From NCBI GenBank assembly GCA_003255065.1, contig QAOA01004025.1, forward strand, positions 191,650 to 255,649: a stretch of DNA of 64,000 bases, read 5' to 3'. Numbering within the stretch: position 1 is the first letter of the stretch; each line of letters begins with the position of its first letter. The position numbers and the translations under genes are program-made. Shown here in pieces: positions 1 through 12,798 of the stretch. The DNA comes from Cercis canadensis (taxonomy: Eukaryota > Streptophyta > Magnoliopsida > Fabales > Fabaceae). The notes beneath the pieces are model-generated. The model saw only the letters and a program-made list of their open reading frames with translations, was not told the DNA's origin and made no database searches.

Positions 1-3000
1 CTCGTTGTTTCTTGGATTCTCAGAGAAGTGGCAGCTCCAATTTTGGAGAAATTTCCATGTGAGTGCGGTTCTCAACGAAATTTTCCGTTTGCATAGTGAT
101 TTCCCTTCTGGGTATGTCAAAAAATGATTCGCTTGGCTTGTTGATATTGATTTTGTTAATAATTGGTGAAGTATCATTGGGCTGTAGTGGAAATATTAAT
201 TTCTTTGCTATTCTAGATTGAGGAGTAGTTATGGCCTTATCTATTGAAATCCTGTTATTTTAGAAGCAGCCAAATTTCAGAGTTGGACTCCTTTTGGCTT
301 TATAATTTCATGGCTAGAGATGTTTTAGTGATTTGAGTGGTTTATCAGAAAGTCGGTATCTTCAACTGCGAGGGTGAATTTGACTCTGGGGTATGTGCGT
401 TTATGAAGTGTTTAGATTTATAATTGAATTATTAAGAACAAGCTAGAAATTTTAGTAGGATGAATTCTTTCATCTTTCTTCCATTTGAAATTATTCATTT
501 CCTGTTTATTGCTTATTAATCATTTGAGACCTAATTTTTTGTGGGATTATCTTAATTTACTTATGTGATAACTACCTTAAAATTTAAACTGTGCTTGGTA
601 GGAGTGAAAATGGAAGGTGTTCAGGGGGATGAGATACATTGTTCACTCCTTCCTTTTCACTCCTGCCAAGAGCACTCTTAGCAAGCCGAGGTGGAGGTAC
701 TTTTGTTGACTAGCTTTGAGTTTTAATGGGAACAAACATAAATTTAGTTCTGGTACTGATCTTTCTGCTCAAACTTATGATATCAATGCGGACAAGTATC
801 ACCATGCTTTACTGAGTTTCTGGTGTAGGTACTTGCATTGAGTCATTGGATTTATAGGATTTGCTCTGTGCCTATAATTTGATCTTATTTCTTTTCATTT
901 ATTGAATAATCTGAGTTCTTTCCTACAGGGATAAGCTCATCTGAGACACAATCAAAGGAATGGTATCAAATTCAAGCAGTTCTTCGTGTGAGCTTGGCGA
1001 ATTTCTTGTTTTATGGAATTCTAGCCCTTATAATGATTGGTGTGAAGGACCGAAATGACAAACGTGATTCAATTCACCATGGTGGATGGCTTGCAAAGAT
1101 GTTGGTCTGGTTCTTGCTTGTTGTCCTAATGTTCTTCCTTCCAGATGTCGTAATCTCAATATATAGTGTGTTCTGTGACCTTCCATCCACTCTCTTTTTA
1201 TTTTCTGTAGCATAGTTGATCAATTAGAGTCCAGCTCATGAATTCTTCACAATTTCTACATATTAGCCAGAATTCAGGGGAACAAAAAAGGCCCGGCCAG
1301 GTACTCACCTTGCCAGGCTGTAGAAAAAAAAAAACAAGGACCCTCGAACGAAATAAAATAAAAAAATTCTATAAGCTTTCAAGAGAGAACAGATCAAGGA
1401 TGCCCAATTTCTGGATTAGTATCTTTTTCTTTTTCACCCCTAGCATTTAAAGCCTAATTTTGTCATTGACATATGAATATTTACAATATATACAGGTTTC
1501 ATATCGAAATTTGGAGCAGGCTTGTTTTTGTTAGTTCAAGTGATAATCTTACTTGATTTTACACACTCTTGGAACGATGCATGGGTTGAGAAAGATGAAC
1601 AGAAATGGTATGCTTGAAATTGTCATACATGATGGTTATCATCTGAATTGCTGTTTATAATTGTGATCTTATAAATTTGTATGTTTAGGTATATTGCTTT
1701 ACTTGCTATATCAATCGGGTGCTACATTGCAGCATATGTGATATCAGGAATTCTGTTTATCTGGTTCGACCCTTCTGGGCATGACTGTGGCCTCAATATC
1801 TTCTTCATTGTCATGACCATGATTCTTTCACTCGGATTTGGAATTATTGCATTACATCCTGCGGTAAGGATATTAGCAATCCTTTTTTATGAATTGAAGC
1901 TCAATATATTCCATGCTTTTGTGCAATTATTTTTCTTTCTTTCCTTTATTTAATTTGTTTTTATATATATATATATATATATATTTATTTATTTATTTTT
2001 ATTTTTTTTGGGGGTGGGGGGGAAATATTGTGAGGCGTTAGGAGCACAATAAAGGTCCTGTAGCCATTTTGTGTCCCTCTGCTAGTTTATTGGGACTTCT
2101 TTTCTCAATCTTAAGGTTGGANGACTTCTTGTCTCAATCTTAAGGTTGGAATAGATAATTTTCTCTTTCTTAGTAGATTAATTTTCTTAAAGCATTGTTG
2201 AATAAAGAATAATCTGCATATAACATTTAACTTGAAAAGTAACTGGAGTGGATAAACAGGTGAATGGCAGCTTGTTGCCCGCTTCCGTGATCTCAGTTTA
2301 CTGTGCTTACGTGTGCTACACGGGTCTTTCTAGTGAACCTCGTAACTATGAGTGCAACGGTCTCCACAAATCCAAAGCAGTCACCGTAAGTACCCTTCTT
2401 CTTGGGATGCTTACAACAGTGCTATCAGTGTTATATTCTGCTCTTCGTGCTGGGTCTTCAACAACGTTCTTGTCACCACCATCTTCACCAAAATCAGGTA
2501 TAAAATGCATAAAATCCTCCAGGATCTCTTCTATTTATTTATTTATTTTGCTAGATGCATCTGAACTAATACTGCATTGATTGCTCAATGAAATACCATG
2601 TGGAGTAGCCCAATTTTTATTAGATGAATTTTGAAATGTTCTGTTTTCTTAGATGAGGTTGAGATTGGGTAATCTGGCAGAATAACTTCCTTGTCGTATT
2701 GTCAACTTTTCCTATATTATCACTGACCTTGTCATTTTTAAGGCACATTTGATCCAGTGGCTTCCCATACATCTGCTAATGATCTGTAGTGTGTATTTAT
2801 ATTTTGATGAATAGGTACATAATTGGAAAAGCTTATATATGGTTCAGAGGGCATTTTTAGCTAATAATAAACCTTAAGAGAGTTTGTTCAAATCCCTGAA
2901 TGACAGAGGTGTTGAAAGCAAAACAAACTCTCAAGTCAACAAAACAACTTCGGAGCCAATAGTTTAACTCAACAATGCTTTATTGAGTTCCCATAATAAT

Positions 3001-3424
3001 TTATTCCTACATTTGCTAAATATTTCATCTCCTTTCTGACTAACACGAAATCTGGGACTATTCAATCTGTTATTGTAATGTATTTAGTTATTATACCACA
3101 TTTCACATGGTATCATGTTTTTCAGCTGGGAAGAAACCTCTGCTCGAAGCAGAAAAAGTGGAAGAAGGAAAGGCAAAGAAGGAGGAAAAAGAAGCAAGTC
3201 CTGTTAGTTATTCCTATTCATTCTTCCACCTTATATTCGCCCTGGCTAGCATGTATTCCGCCATGCTTCTTTCTGGATGGACCAGCTCAACAGAAAGCAC
3301 AGACCTCATAGATGTTGGATGGACATCGGTGTGGGTTCGGATTTGCACCGAGTGGATTACTGCTGGATTATATGTCTGGTCTCTCTTGGCTCCTTTCATC
3401 CTTCCTGATCGTGAGTTTGCTTAG
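1..3424 (+). CDS. Serine incorporator (SERINC/TMS1 family), 5' end outside window
   Basis: Six exons read in one frame: 1-58, 929-1165, 1496-1607, 1689-1863, 2260-2497 and 3126-3424, giving 372 codons plus stop TAG at 3422-3424. All have GT-AG borders and phases match. Family marks include RNDKRDSIHHGGW in exon 2, SKFGAGLFLLVQ in exon 3, FDPSGHDCGLN in exon 4 and the C-terminal end ILPDREFA. SERINC proteins are ER/Golgi/plasma-membrane proteins of about ten helices, linked to serine delivery for phosphatidylserine and sphingolipid synthesis and to lipid scrambling. About nine hydrophobic segments are visible here. The missing start is probably some 40 residues upstream, since plant members are about 410 residues. 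A single N with a 28 bp duplication lies in intron 4 and does not touch coding sequence. Family assignment is secure; the exact substrate is not visible. Confidence 0.93.
1962..1984. repeat. (TA)n microsatellite in SERINC intron 4
   Basis: About eleven TA units followed by ATTT-rich sequence. It lies about 100 bp inside the intron that starts at 1864. Confidence 0.9.
2094..2150. repeat. 28 bp direct duplication across the N at 2122
   Basis: Positions 2094-2121 and 2123-2150 are nearly identical and are separated only by one N. It is intronic. The same arrangement recurs at other N positions, so an assembly join is more likely than a true tandem repeat. Confidence 0.8.
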
Positions 3425-5863
3425 ATCTCCTACTTGTGAATCATGCACATGCTAGTAATTATCATTGTTAATATCCAGGTTTGAAATAAGGTATATGGTA
3501 TTGTATTTATGACCTTCCATGCCTGCACATAGAAATGATAAAGAACATGCTCATTAAGAGAGGGGGGGAGAAAGAAAAGAGAAGGCAATGATTCATACTC
3601 CTCTTGGTCTTGGATATCTTTTTTCTTTATTGCGATGAAAATAGGTAGATTTTGTAGATCTCAATCTCATAGTGGAATCCCTTTCCTTTCCTATATACCC
3701 TTTTTGTTTCCATTCAAACCCACATTTCTGCTTTTGTTTTCAGTGAGTAAGGGAGTATATGAATGCAGTTTTAAGTAACAATCATGTTTAGCACAAAGTT
3801 CCAAGTGTTATTTAATTAATTGATCATTAAATAGGGTTGAGACATATTCAATGGCTGAGGAGCGCTATATGATACGTAACAGTTAGATTTATCTGTTGTG
3901 TTGGCTGTTGCCGACAATCCGTGAACTTCACTCTGATGTCACTACCAAAAAGCAATGCACGATTCCTGCACAAAATCAGTTACCATTTGTTTGTCGCTAA
4001 TGGCTGCCAAGCACTAGAAAATTTGATTTGATTCATTTCCTTCTTGAATAGCATTTTTCACAGAAAAAAAAAAAAAAGCTCACGTTTTTTTATAGTAGTT
4101 TGTCGTTCCATCCTCCCCTAAATATACACTAAATACGTGTTTTGTGATGATAATTTTTTTTTTCTTTTTCCGCATGAGCCATAAAAAAAAATGTGCTCTC
4201 TCCTTCAATAAAGAAGAAATACAATTTTAAGTTTTAAACAGGTTGAACTATACAAAGAATGTTTTTCTCATACTTCAATTGAGATAAATATGTATCCTAC
4301 AATAAAATAAGCTTCTTTGATTGGGATAAACTTTGGAACTTAAAATCTCATTTTATATTTTTTTTTTGTTAATCCTATGCATATTTTTACTTTATTCAAT
4401 TAGACGTGAGATTAATTTTATTTAAAAGTTAGAGCAATTATAATTTTTTTCTCAATCAACAATACTCTCACTGAATCTCGAATCTTTAACTACAGCGCGA
4501 AAAACACATGTTTATAATTCAATTTGCTATTAGTTAAATAAATCTCATTTTATATGGTGTACTTTTCTTTTTCCATACAAGAGGAATTATCTCCTCTTCA
4601 TAAATTTCTTTTCGTTTATTTTTAATCAGATTTAATCAAGTAGTATAGTTTACTTGTCAAAGTAAAACTTGAACTTTAGAATCCCTGCCTTTATCTCATT
4701 TTTCTTCTCTCTCTCAAACTATTGACTTTTTAGCCTTTGCTTGTGAAAAAGGCAACTCATCAACTCGAATCCCTGCGTGTGATAGGCAATAGCACCTTCC
4801 TTATAGTACTTTTTAGCAAAAAAAACAAAAATAGTACCTTCCCTTTTTTCCCTTTTTTTCTGTGCTGATAGATTAGTAGCCTCCTTTTGGCTGATATTTC
4901 TTGATGGTAAGGTATTGGATAAAAAAAATTCCCTTTCCACATGTTTCTGATCCCAGCTAAAATTATTACTTGATTTTCTTTTCTTTTTCTTTTTTTACAT
5001 GCAGCTGAAATTATTTTTTATAAAAAGATCCATAGTTTAGATAATTGACAAATGCTTTGAATATAAATATAAAGAGAAACTTTTGACAAATGATCTCTCA
5101 AATGTTACCTTTCTAGTTGATAACTATTATTATACATATCGACCTAAAAAAAAAAAACTCTATTTTTATCAAATTATATAAAATATAAAATTTATTTATA
5201 CAATCCAATACATATACCAAATTCAAACTCTTGATGGATAAGAACTTTAATTTTCTGTTGTGATGATGTAATACACACTTTGGAGTGGAGCTGCTAAATT
5301 TGGATGATGAAACTAAAATGGAAAAAAGAAAATAAATGACAGCAAAAAAAGAGTAAAAAATGTAATGAAAATAGGGATGATTATCCACCTGGTTCAGGTA
5401 ATATTTTCCATTTCAAGGAATTATATTAATTACTAAAAATAGGTTAATATGCAAAGGATCTGATCTTTAAATGAAGCTTATCTAATTGGCATCCTTGGTT
5501 TTATTGCTGGAAAAATTTCGTCATTAATCTACTTTTATTCTTTCCTTCTTTCTCTGCTTTACCTGAAAAAAATATAAAGAAATCCTCAGAGCAGAAAAGA
5601 ATACGTAATCAGGTTTGTCCATGGTGGTTTCCCCACCTCACACGGTGTCTCTTCCGAAGGCGCGTGGTTGTGTCCTAATCAATTTCACCGCCCACCTTTC
5701 TCCCAAACCCTTCGCAGTTTCTGTCTCCTTTCTCTCTCTTCCAGTTTTCACAAACGAACCCATCACCCATTTGGCCCCAAATGCCATAGACTTCTGTAAA
5801 ATCAACTATTAATTACAAAAAAATAATCTTTTTTCCCAAAAAAATAACTGGCATTTCTCTAAC
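3425..5863. other. Intergenic, SERINC 3' flank to L34e-like promoter
   Basis: AT-rich sequence with many homopolymer runs and no supported gene. The first few hundred bases are presumably SERINC 3' UTR. Short open frames at 4719-4940 and 5113-5388 have low-complexity composition and no recognisable domain. The last 250 bases should hold the promoter and 5' UTR of the next gene, but I see no clear TATA box that fixes the start. Confidence 0.6.
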
Positions 5864-8800
5864 ATGCGCCATCTTCTCTTCACCACCACCTCCTCCTCCA
5901 CCACCGTGACCACCACCATCGCCACCATGCCCTCTCCTGCTTCTTCTCCTTCCTCTTCAACCTCTAAACCCAAATCCAACCATGCCCACAACTCCAACTA
6001 CAACTCTCATTCCCTGCTCTGCAAGCACTCCCCTTCCGCCACCCTTGACCTTCTCATCCTCATTCTCGTCCTTTTCTCTGGTGCTTTCCTTCTCTCCTCT
6101 TACTTCTCCTACATCTTCAATTCCCTCTCTCTCCTCCTTGCTCAATCCACTCCCCAGCTTCACCAATTCCCGATCCCTTACATTCTAGGGTTCTTCGTCT
6201 TTTTTGTTGTTTCGGTGCTAGTGCTTGAATTCTGCTGCAGTGCCCGATCGCGCAAGTGCAACAAGCCCGGATGCAAAGGGATCAAGAAAGCAATGGAATT
6301 TGATTTGCAATTGCAAACCGAGGACTGTGTCAAGACTGGTTCTGATGAGATTGATAAGCTACCTTGGAAGGGTGGGAGTGAGGGCAACCCAGATTACGAG
6401 TGCCTCAGGTCTGAGCTCAGAAAGATGGCTCCGCCAAATGGTCGTGCTGTTTTGCTCTTCAGAGCACGGTGTGGATGCCCCATTGCCAAGCTCGAGGGAT
6501 GGGGACCAAAAAAGGGGAAACGGCACAAGAAGTGAGTCTGGTTTCAGTTTGATGAATTATGATTCAGTCCTTCTAGTCTTGAGTTGGATATGTTTGATTG
6601 TTTCATTAGACTATATTTTTCTGAATGCATTGTGAATCCAGCTCTGTATATTATATCTGCAACATCTCATTGTGATTTGGTTTGTGTTACTACTGTATGG
6701 TGTGCGCTCGTTTCATTTCGGTTGTGGGATTTTCTTTTGTTTTCTGCATGTTCATTTTGTTCATAAGACAACGCTGTTTTGGTAAATGGTTATGGTTGAA
6801 GATCAAAATTGTAGACATGCTCAGCCAAAAGAGATTTCTCTTTCTGTGACTCTGTTATTTAAGGATATTTAATTTCCATCAAGTATTTGGAAGGATTTGT
6901 CGGACTTGCAATCATTTAAGCATGAGTAGATTGTTTTCCTTATCTTTTATTAATATACACTTGGATGCTTGAAAAGGCAGTTTAGTGTGATAGTGCTATG
7001 AAGTATTTTTCAGCTGAGCTTGTTATATGGATTTTAGCTTCTTTATCATGGCCGTTGAACATTCGTTAGGGCTTGGAGTTTGTGTCCATATTTTTTAGCA
7101 TTGCTTTGTCATTCTGAAATCAATTTTATTCTATCTTAAGTGCATGAATCATTTCGGAGGAGATAACCATATGGTCAGAGAGTTCTGATCATCAAAGATA
7201 GACTCAGAGGTCTTCAGACCAATCTCTTTGTTTAAATGGGTTCAGGAGAAATGTTGCCTCAACAGAAAACTAAATTGTGTTTCTGACTGTTTAACACACT
7301 GCATTGATATACTTTTGTGGTTGATGTATTATATATAGGTTTACATGTCATAGATTTGTTGTGTTCTATTGAACAGATACTTCTTCTTGAACAAATGTCT
7401 CCTGGTCCATCCATTGGGATGCCCCAGCATGGCACTAGAATGTAGGTTGTAAACAGGTCTAAAGTTTCTCCTCCCTGGCAACCATGTTCTCTTATTCAGT
7501 GGAGAAAATCTGTGGTAATAGTGGCATGCAATTGAAAATAGTGCAATCAACATAGTAAATCCATGTATTGCTCTAATTCTATTCAATGTAGGTTATGCTC
7601 AACTGGGAGAGATAGAATACTTTACCAACCAGTATTAGTTTATATATATATATATATATACATATTTCGCACACTATGGTTCCTTTAATTATGTTCTTAA
7701 AATGGCTAGATTCTTGCATCATTTATTTCTATTAGCCCAGTGATTCAAATATATAACTTGCGAAAAATCTGATGAAAGAATAAGTTTTGGCTAATATATG
7801 GTTTCTCTTAGTCCTGGGTAGACATTAATTTTCAATAATCTACTGGTAAATGGTAAGTTCCATTCTCTGTCTGCTATCACCGTCATTATTCTCTTCCTAC
7901 TGCTTTAGGAAGACAGGTTGATAGTTGTGGCCTTAAAAAGATTTGGTTCTTTTTCAAGGTGACAGCTTATAAAAATTTATTCTTCAATTCTTCATGTATT
8001 ACGTACATGAAGAATTGAAGAATAAGGTTGACAGTCATTTTAGTGTGTTGTTATGGCCTTAAAAGGATATGGTTCATTTTTAAGGTGGCAGCATATAAAA
8101 ATTTATTCTTTCTTCATGTATTATGTACATGAGAATTGAAGAATAAATCTTGTACTAATGGAAATGACATATATTGCAATGTAATTGGGGATGGGTGAAT
8201 TTCTTTTGCAACTTCTATTTTCAGATACACATCAGGGCTGAGAGCTTGATGTTTATGGACAGTGATCTCCTTTGCCTAGCTGCTCTTTCTTCATGACAAA
8301 TTGTGATTGATTGATTTCTTATCATGTTGAATGATGATGCACCTTTACACAATTATATGTGAACTATCAGAAGTAGAAGGACCCAGGAGGTTGCTACATT
8401 ATAGAGATCAACTGCCAAAGTGAGCAATGCAGTTGCCAGTTTGTGTAAACTGAAGTGCATGATTTCAGTTGATGTTCATTATGAGCTCTTGAAACTTTAA
8501 ATGGAACCTGTAGAAGCATTTTGGAAATAAGTGATGGCCTTAGGTCCCATTTGAAAATGCTGTAGCTTTGGTGCTAGTGCTTTTTGACAGAAAAGGTCAT
8601 CATTTGTTTTTGGTAAATTTCTGTTGATGGTGATTCTTCCGTTGCTTTTTAAAAGCCAAAAGGGGGTGGGCTGTTCAAAATATGAAACACCCAAAAAAGA
8701 AACTTTGAACTTCTCTGAAATTCCAACTATTATCATTTACTATTTTAAAATCTTATCTACTTGGCCTTATAATGTCTAAATTTTAAATACTCATACCAGA

Positions 8801-10367
8801 TTTACTATATTTATTTTTTTACCAAGCACTTTATCAATCAATGTGCAATGCAGAACAGGTTTTTTGACATTTTTACAAAACTATGTAAATTGATGATGTT
8901 TATTGGACATACAAGTAGCTCTTTGCTGTCTTGCCTATGTCATGAATTACTTTTGATTTTAAACTCATTAGATGAGGTATGGTACCAAGACCGAAACTAC
9001 AATTTCTGATTTTCCTTTGACAAATTGTACCTTTTACCCTTCCTCATATGCTTATAAGATATTGATATGTAAGTATTCCATACAAGGGTAATATTTTTTG
9101 AATCAATCAAATGTTTAAATGTGCTTGATTTTCCACACTATTGAAACCTGTTTAGCTTAATTAGAGTTTTGTGAAATATCTGACTGAGTTCATGTGATTA
9201 CATATGCTAAGTGAGTTTCATTTAATTGAAGATAAAGATAAGATCGGGTAGCATGTGCATATATATTTAACTTTCACCAAGTTTGTGTAGTAATTTGCTG
9301 TTTATTCTTTTAGCATACGTTGTCTTAGTTCTTGTTTGGAAAATACACTTGTTAATTTATTAAGAATTTTCTCTCATGTCATTATCTATCAACCAATCAA
9401 TTTAGTTATCCTAACACTTCAACATGCACTCAAGTATTGCCGTGCTTTGACTTTTTGTATGTTGGAAACCTGGATTGCATTGAGTAAAGCTACCAAGGAG
9501 AATTCCATTCTAGTACTGCAAGTATGTCAAGTTTAATGAAACTATTTAGCACTTTCAGTGGTACATTTTGCTTAACTTATAGCAAAATAATTGCTTATAA
9601 TCATGCTTGCATGAAAAGAGATGTTATTTGACCTGCCCCTAGGTTTACTAATTTGGTTGTCTGCTGACAAATTAATTTGGATGTATCACGTATGAGTATG
9701 ATATTAACGGCTAATCCAACTTAAGCAGCTTCTTGTTTGGACTTTGGAGCATTTTACATATGGTCCTTGTGGATCCCGACCTTTTTTCTTTTTTTTACTT
9801 GCTTAATGCTTCCTTTGGTTTTGATTGATTGTAAACCTGAATAGCAATTCTGAAATGTTGGTTTGGGTAACTGTTTCACAATGTTGAGTCTTTTTTCCTG
9901 AAAAAAAAGAAGTAAAGAACATTGTAGCAGAAACTAGCAAAAAATACAAGGTGCTGGTGACAATGAAAGTTAGAAGTTTGATTTGCTTTAAACATAGGTA
10001 TGAATCCTCAATTGTGTTTGAGTTTATAACATGTTTTATACCTTTGTTAAGGCATCGTATTATGACCCTTTGCGCTCATGCTTCTTATTTGCATTATATC
10101 AATCTCTTTTTTGCAGTGCATCTTGCTCTGAACTTGATAGTTTCTTGAATGGCCGTATTATGTTCTGTTTTGTGTTAAACTTTACTGTTCAAACTTGTGT
10201 TATCAAACAAATTCCAATATGGGGTAATCACAAGTTATGGCCTTTCACTTGTTCATGGCAGCGATGGTGTATAGAGTTGAATGAATTTTACTGAATATGA
10301 TTTTGCATATGATTGGTTCAGGTCCCTAGCCCACGCGGGTCTTAATGGAGGAGGAGATCACCGCTGA
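5864..10367 (+). CDS. Plant 'ribosomal protein L34e superfamily' membrane protein, two exons
   Basis: Exon 1 is 5864-6531 and exon 2 is 10322-10367, giving 237 codons plus TGA at 10365-10367. The exon 1 donor is a consensus GTGAGT. Reading through it would stop two codons later (223 aa). Splicing instead adds the tail SLAHAGLNGGGDHR, which fits my recollection of family members ending near GGGDHR. The Ser/Thr/Pro-rich N terminus (1-60) precedes two hydrophobic segments (about 63-92 and 101-122). Next come a Cys-rich patch (CCSARSRKCNKPGCKG) and a conserved domain with PWKGGSEGNPDYECLR, FRARCGCPIAKLEGWG and a basic KKGKRHKK stretch. Despite the family name there is no evidence it is a ribosomal protein; plant members are uncharacterised. 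A second ATG at 5927 is an alternative start. The intron is 3790 bp. Confidence 0.82.
7641..7660. repeat. (TA)n microsatellite in the L34e-like intron
   Basis: Ten TA units in the 3.8 kb intron. Confidence 0.9.
7931..8145. repeat. Two tandem ~90 bp units, the first with a perfect 21 bp hairpin
   Basis: Unit 1 (7931-8024) and unit 2 (8057-8145) align over their length. Unit 1 ends in a perfect inverted repeat: arms 7978-7998 and 8004-8024 with a 5-base loop. Unit 2 keeps a shorter, imperfect version. Both lie in the long L34e-like intron. Possible origins are a MITE core or a small-RNA-like hairpin; neither can be decided from sequence alone. Confidence 0.85.
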
Positions 10368-11531
10368 TTGACTGGGATGTTTCCGCCACCGGTGTCTTGG
10401 TTATATACCATTTTCATGGTTCCCCTTTTACTTGAAGACTTTTTATCTGAACCATTTTTTTATAAAAGGAAAATTATAATCCTTCCCTATCTAGGAGATT
10501 CTCTATTAACTTTGGAAGGATATACAAAATTAACTGCAATAAATATATATGAAATGTCAGATTGGATATTTGATTCATTAGTTTTCATGTCCAAAATTGC
10601 TGATTCCATGATTAGTTAAAAAAAAAAAATTGAAGCAAAGGGGAAAAAAAAGTATTTTACTGATGTTTTCGAATGAAATAAGTAATGAAAATGCTTTCAG
10701 AATTTATTTATTTTAACTGTAATGCGCTCAATGTATTTTTTCGAATGAGAAGAGTTGGCTGAAAATCCCGTATAAGTTCATCTCAAAAAGAACAAATTGG
10801 AATTCGAAACTAGGTCATTGTGTTTCAACAAGTCATTGTTGTGTCATTTAAACTAGTCTTTTGTACAAGTATTATTTTCCCAAATACTCCGTGAATTATG
10901 TAATTTTAATAAAATATATTAGTAATTTTCTTGAGCATAAGAAAACATAAATAAAAAACCAACTATTTCTTTTAGAGAAAACTAAGGATAATTTTCTAAA
11001 ATGTTATTAGAATGCCCAAACTTATCTAAATTTCAAAATATTTGTAAAAGCTACTTCTTTTACAAGTATAGTTAGTCTCTCTCATTTGTGAGATGTGCAT
11101 ACAAAATAATAATAATTTGATATAAAAGATAAAAATAGATAAAATAAAAACTTGGTTAGAGAGTATTTAATTGATTGCAAATTAATTATGAAAAGAGCAA
11201 ATAAAAAATAAGAGAGATGAAAAATATTCTCACCCATCAATTGATTTCATCAAGAATTAAAATTAAATCTTTTGATATATTGTAAGGCACCGAATTTAGC
11301 ATCCTATCAAGATATCTAAATTAATACAACATAAACAAATGAGTAATAAAAGAAAGAAAATGAGATATAGGAGAGTTCTAAATGTTTTTTGATGGGTAGG
11401 GTTTCTTCAAGTTGGCTAATATGTCAGCATTTAGGGAAATACTGGTTAAGGTTTGGGGGGCTTGCTGCATATTTTAGTGTAGTATTTAAGTTAGAATGTT
11501 TTCGTGTTTTAGCATCATGTAAGTTTTTTTT

Positions 11532-11713
11532 TTATTGTCACATAGACAAGTCATTTATCATGTTAGCACTAAACTAACGGATTTATAACCGAAAATGACG
11601 GCAATGACCTAATTAAAAAAATTTAAAATTATAAGGATCCTAAAAGAGAAAAAAAAAAATTGGAACCAAATTCAAAATTTGTCTAAACTATAGAGATCTG
11701 TAATATATTTACA
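11532..11713. mobile_element. Single arm of a foldback/MITE family
   Basis: This stretch matches the right arm of the 48060-48573 foldback element (about 48401-48573): same order of TTATTGTYACATAGACAAG-like, ACTAA, TTATAA and TATAGAGA blocks, ending in TAATATATTTA. No opposite arm is visible upstream, so this is a truncated or solo arm. It is non-coding. Confidence 0.7.
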
Positions 11714-12475
11714 CTTATTTTTTTTTTTTATCCTGTTGTTGTATGTCTTGTTTTTTGAAAATGGAACAAAATAAATTAATGAATTGACAATATATATCTC
11801 TCTTCATTATGGGATTTGATTTTGAATTTAAAATTATTATTCTACTTTTTTGAATTTCAAATTTGATAAGGGATAATAGATAATTATCTTTTTAAATTAT
11901 TATTGAATTGATGTATTTGTATTTCAATCCAATACCTTCTCTTAATTACTTCGTTAAGTTATTTATAAATTCTATATTATTATTGAATTGAATTTTTTTA
12001 ATGGGTTATGTAGTTTAACTTTATGACACTGATCATGAAACCATGTCTTCTCCTTTTATATATATATATATATATTAATTGTTTTATTCTGGTCTTGAAA
12101 TATATTTTTTTCTTAGTCTGGCGAAATATATTTGTTCAAATAATTTTACGCAAAAAAAAAAAAATTTGTTCAAATAAAAAAAATACATATGGTTGGGCTC
12201 AGGGCCTTGAAGCATTTGAGGGCTAAGCATCGGGGCTTGGATCCGACCCGATAGAATAACATGGATTATTGTCTTCCTTCTTCGATTCATTCTTCCTTGC
12301 TCAACTCGAAACTCTTTCTCCTGCACTCTCTTCTCTTCTCCTCTCCTGAAAGCTTGATGGGTGTTCCTCATTTTCTGTTTTTGTGAGCACCAGAGTAACG
12401 GGTATCCACTGAAAGCTTACCTTCCCTTTCAGCTCTCATTCTCTCTGTAGACTGCAGCAGAGACCCGAATCAAAG

Positions 12476-12615
12476 GTAAAGCTTTGGTTTTCTTTCTTGT
12501 TAGTACGTTTCTGGTTGGTAAATAAATTTTTTATATTAATCATTACCAAAAAAGAACTATATTAATCATCTAAAATTTCTGTTTCTTTTATCGACGTTGC
12601 TGGTTGGTTTTGCAG
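12476..12615 (+). other. Probable 5' UTR intron of the PPR gene
   Basis: AAAG|GTAAAG at 12476 and TTTTGCAG| ending at 12615 form a consensus intron of 140 bp, with a T-rich stretch before the acceptor. No transcript evidence is available. Confidence 0.5.
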
Positions 12616-12798
12616 GTTGAAACACTTCTTAGATATTTGAGAGAATCAAGAAAAGAAGCATCCAAGCTTCCCAATTTTTTACTGGAAAGATTCATAAAAA
12701 CAAATTCTTTTCTTCTGCCCAAAGTTGAGTTCCTTCAATAGGGAAACATCACCAGCCTTATTGACTAGTTACTACAACAAGTCTAATGGTCACGTCTG

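Larger units (their letters stand above)
10368..12798. other. Intergenic, L34e-like 3' UTR to PPR 5' UTR
   Basis: The first 250 bases are likely the 3' UTR of the upstream gene. The middle is AT-rich and holds one arm of a dispersed foldback repeat (11532-11713) and a (TA)n run at 12057-12074. From about 12230 the sequence becomes more CT-rich and looks like the PPR leader. A plausible 5' UTR intron runs from donor 12476 to acceptor 12615. No gene is supported. Confidence 0.6.
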
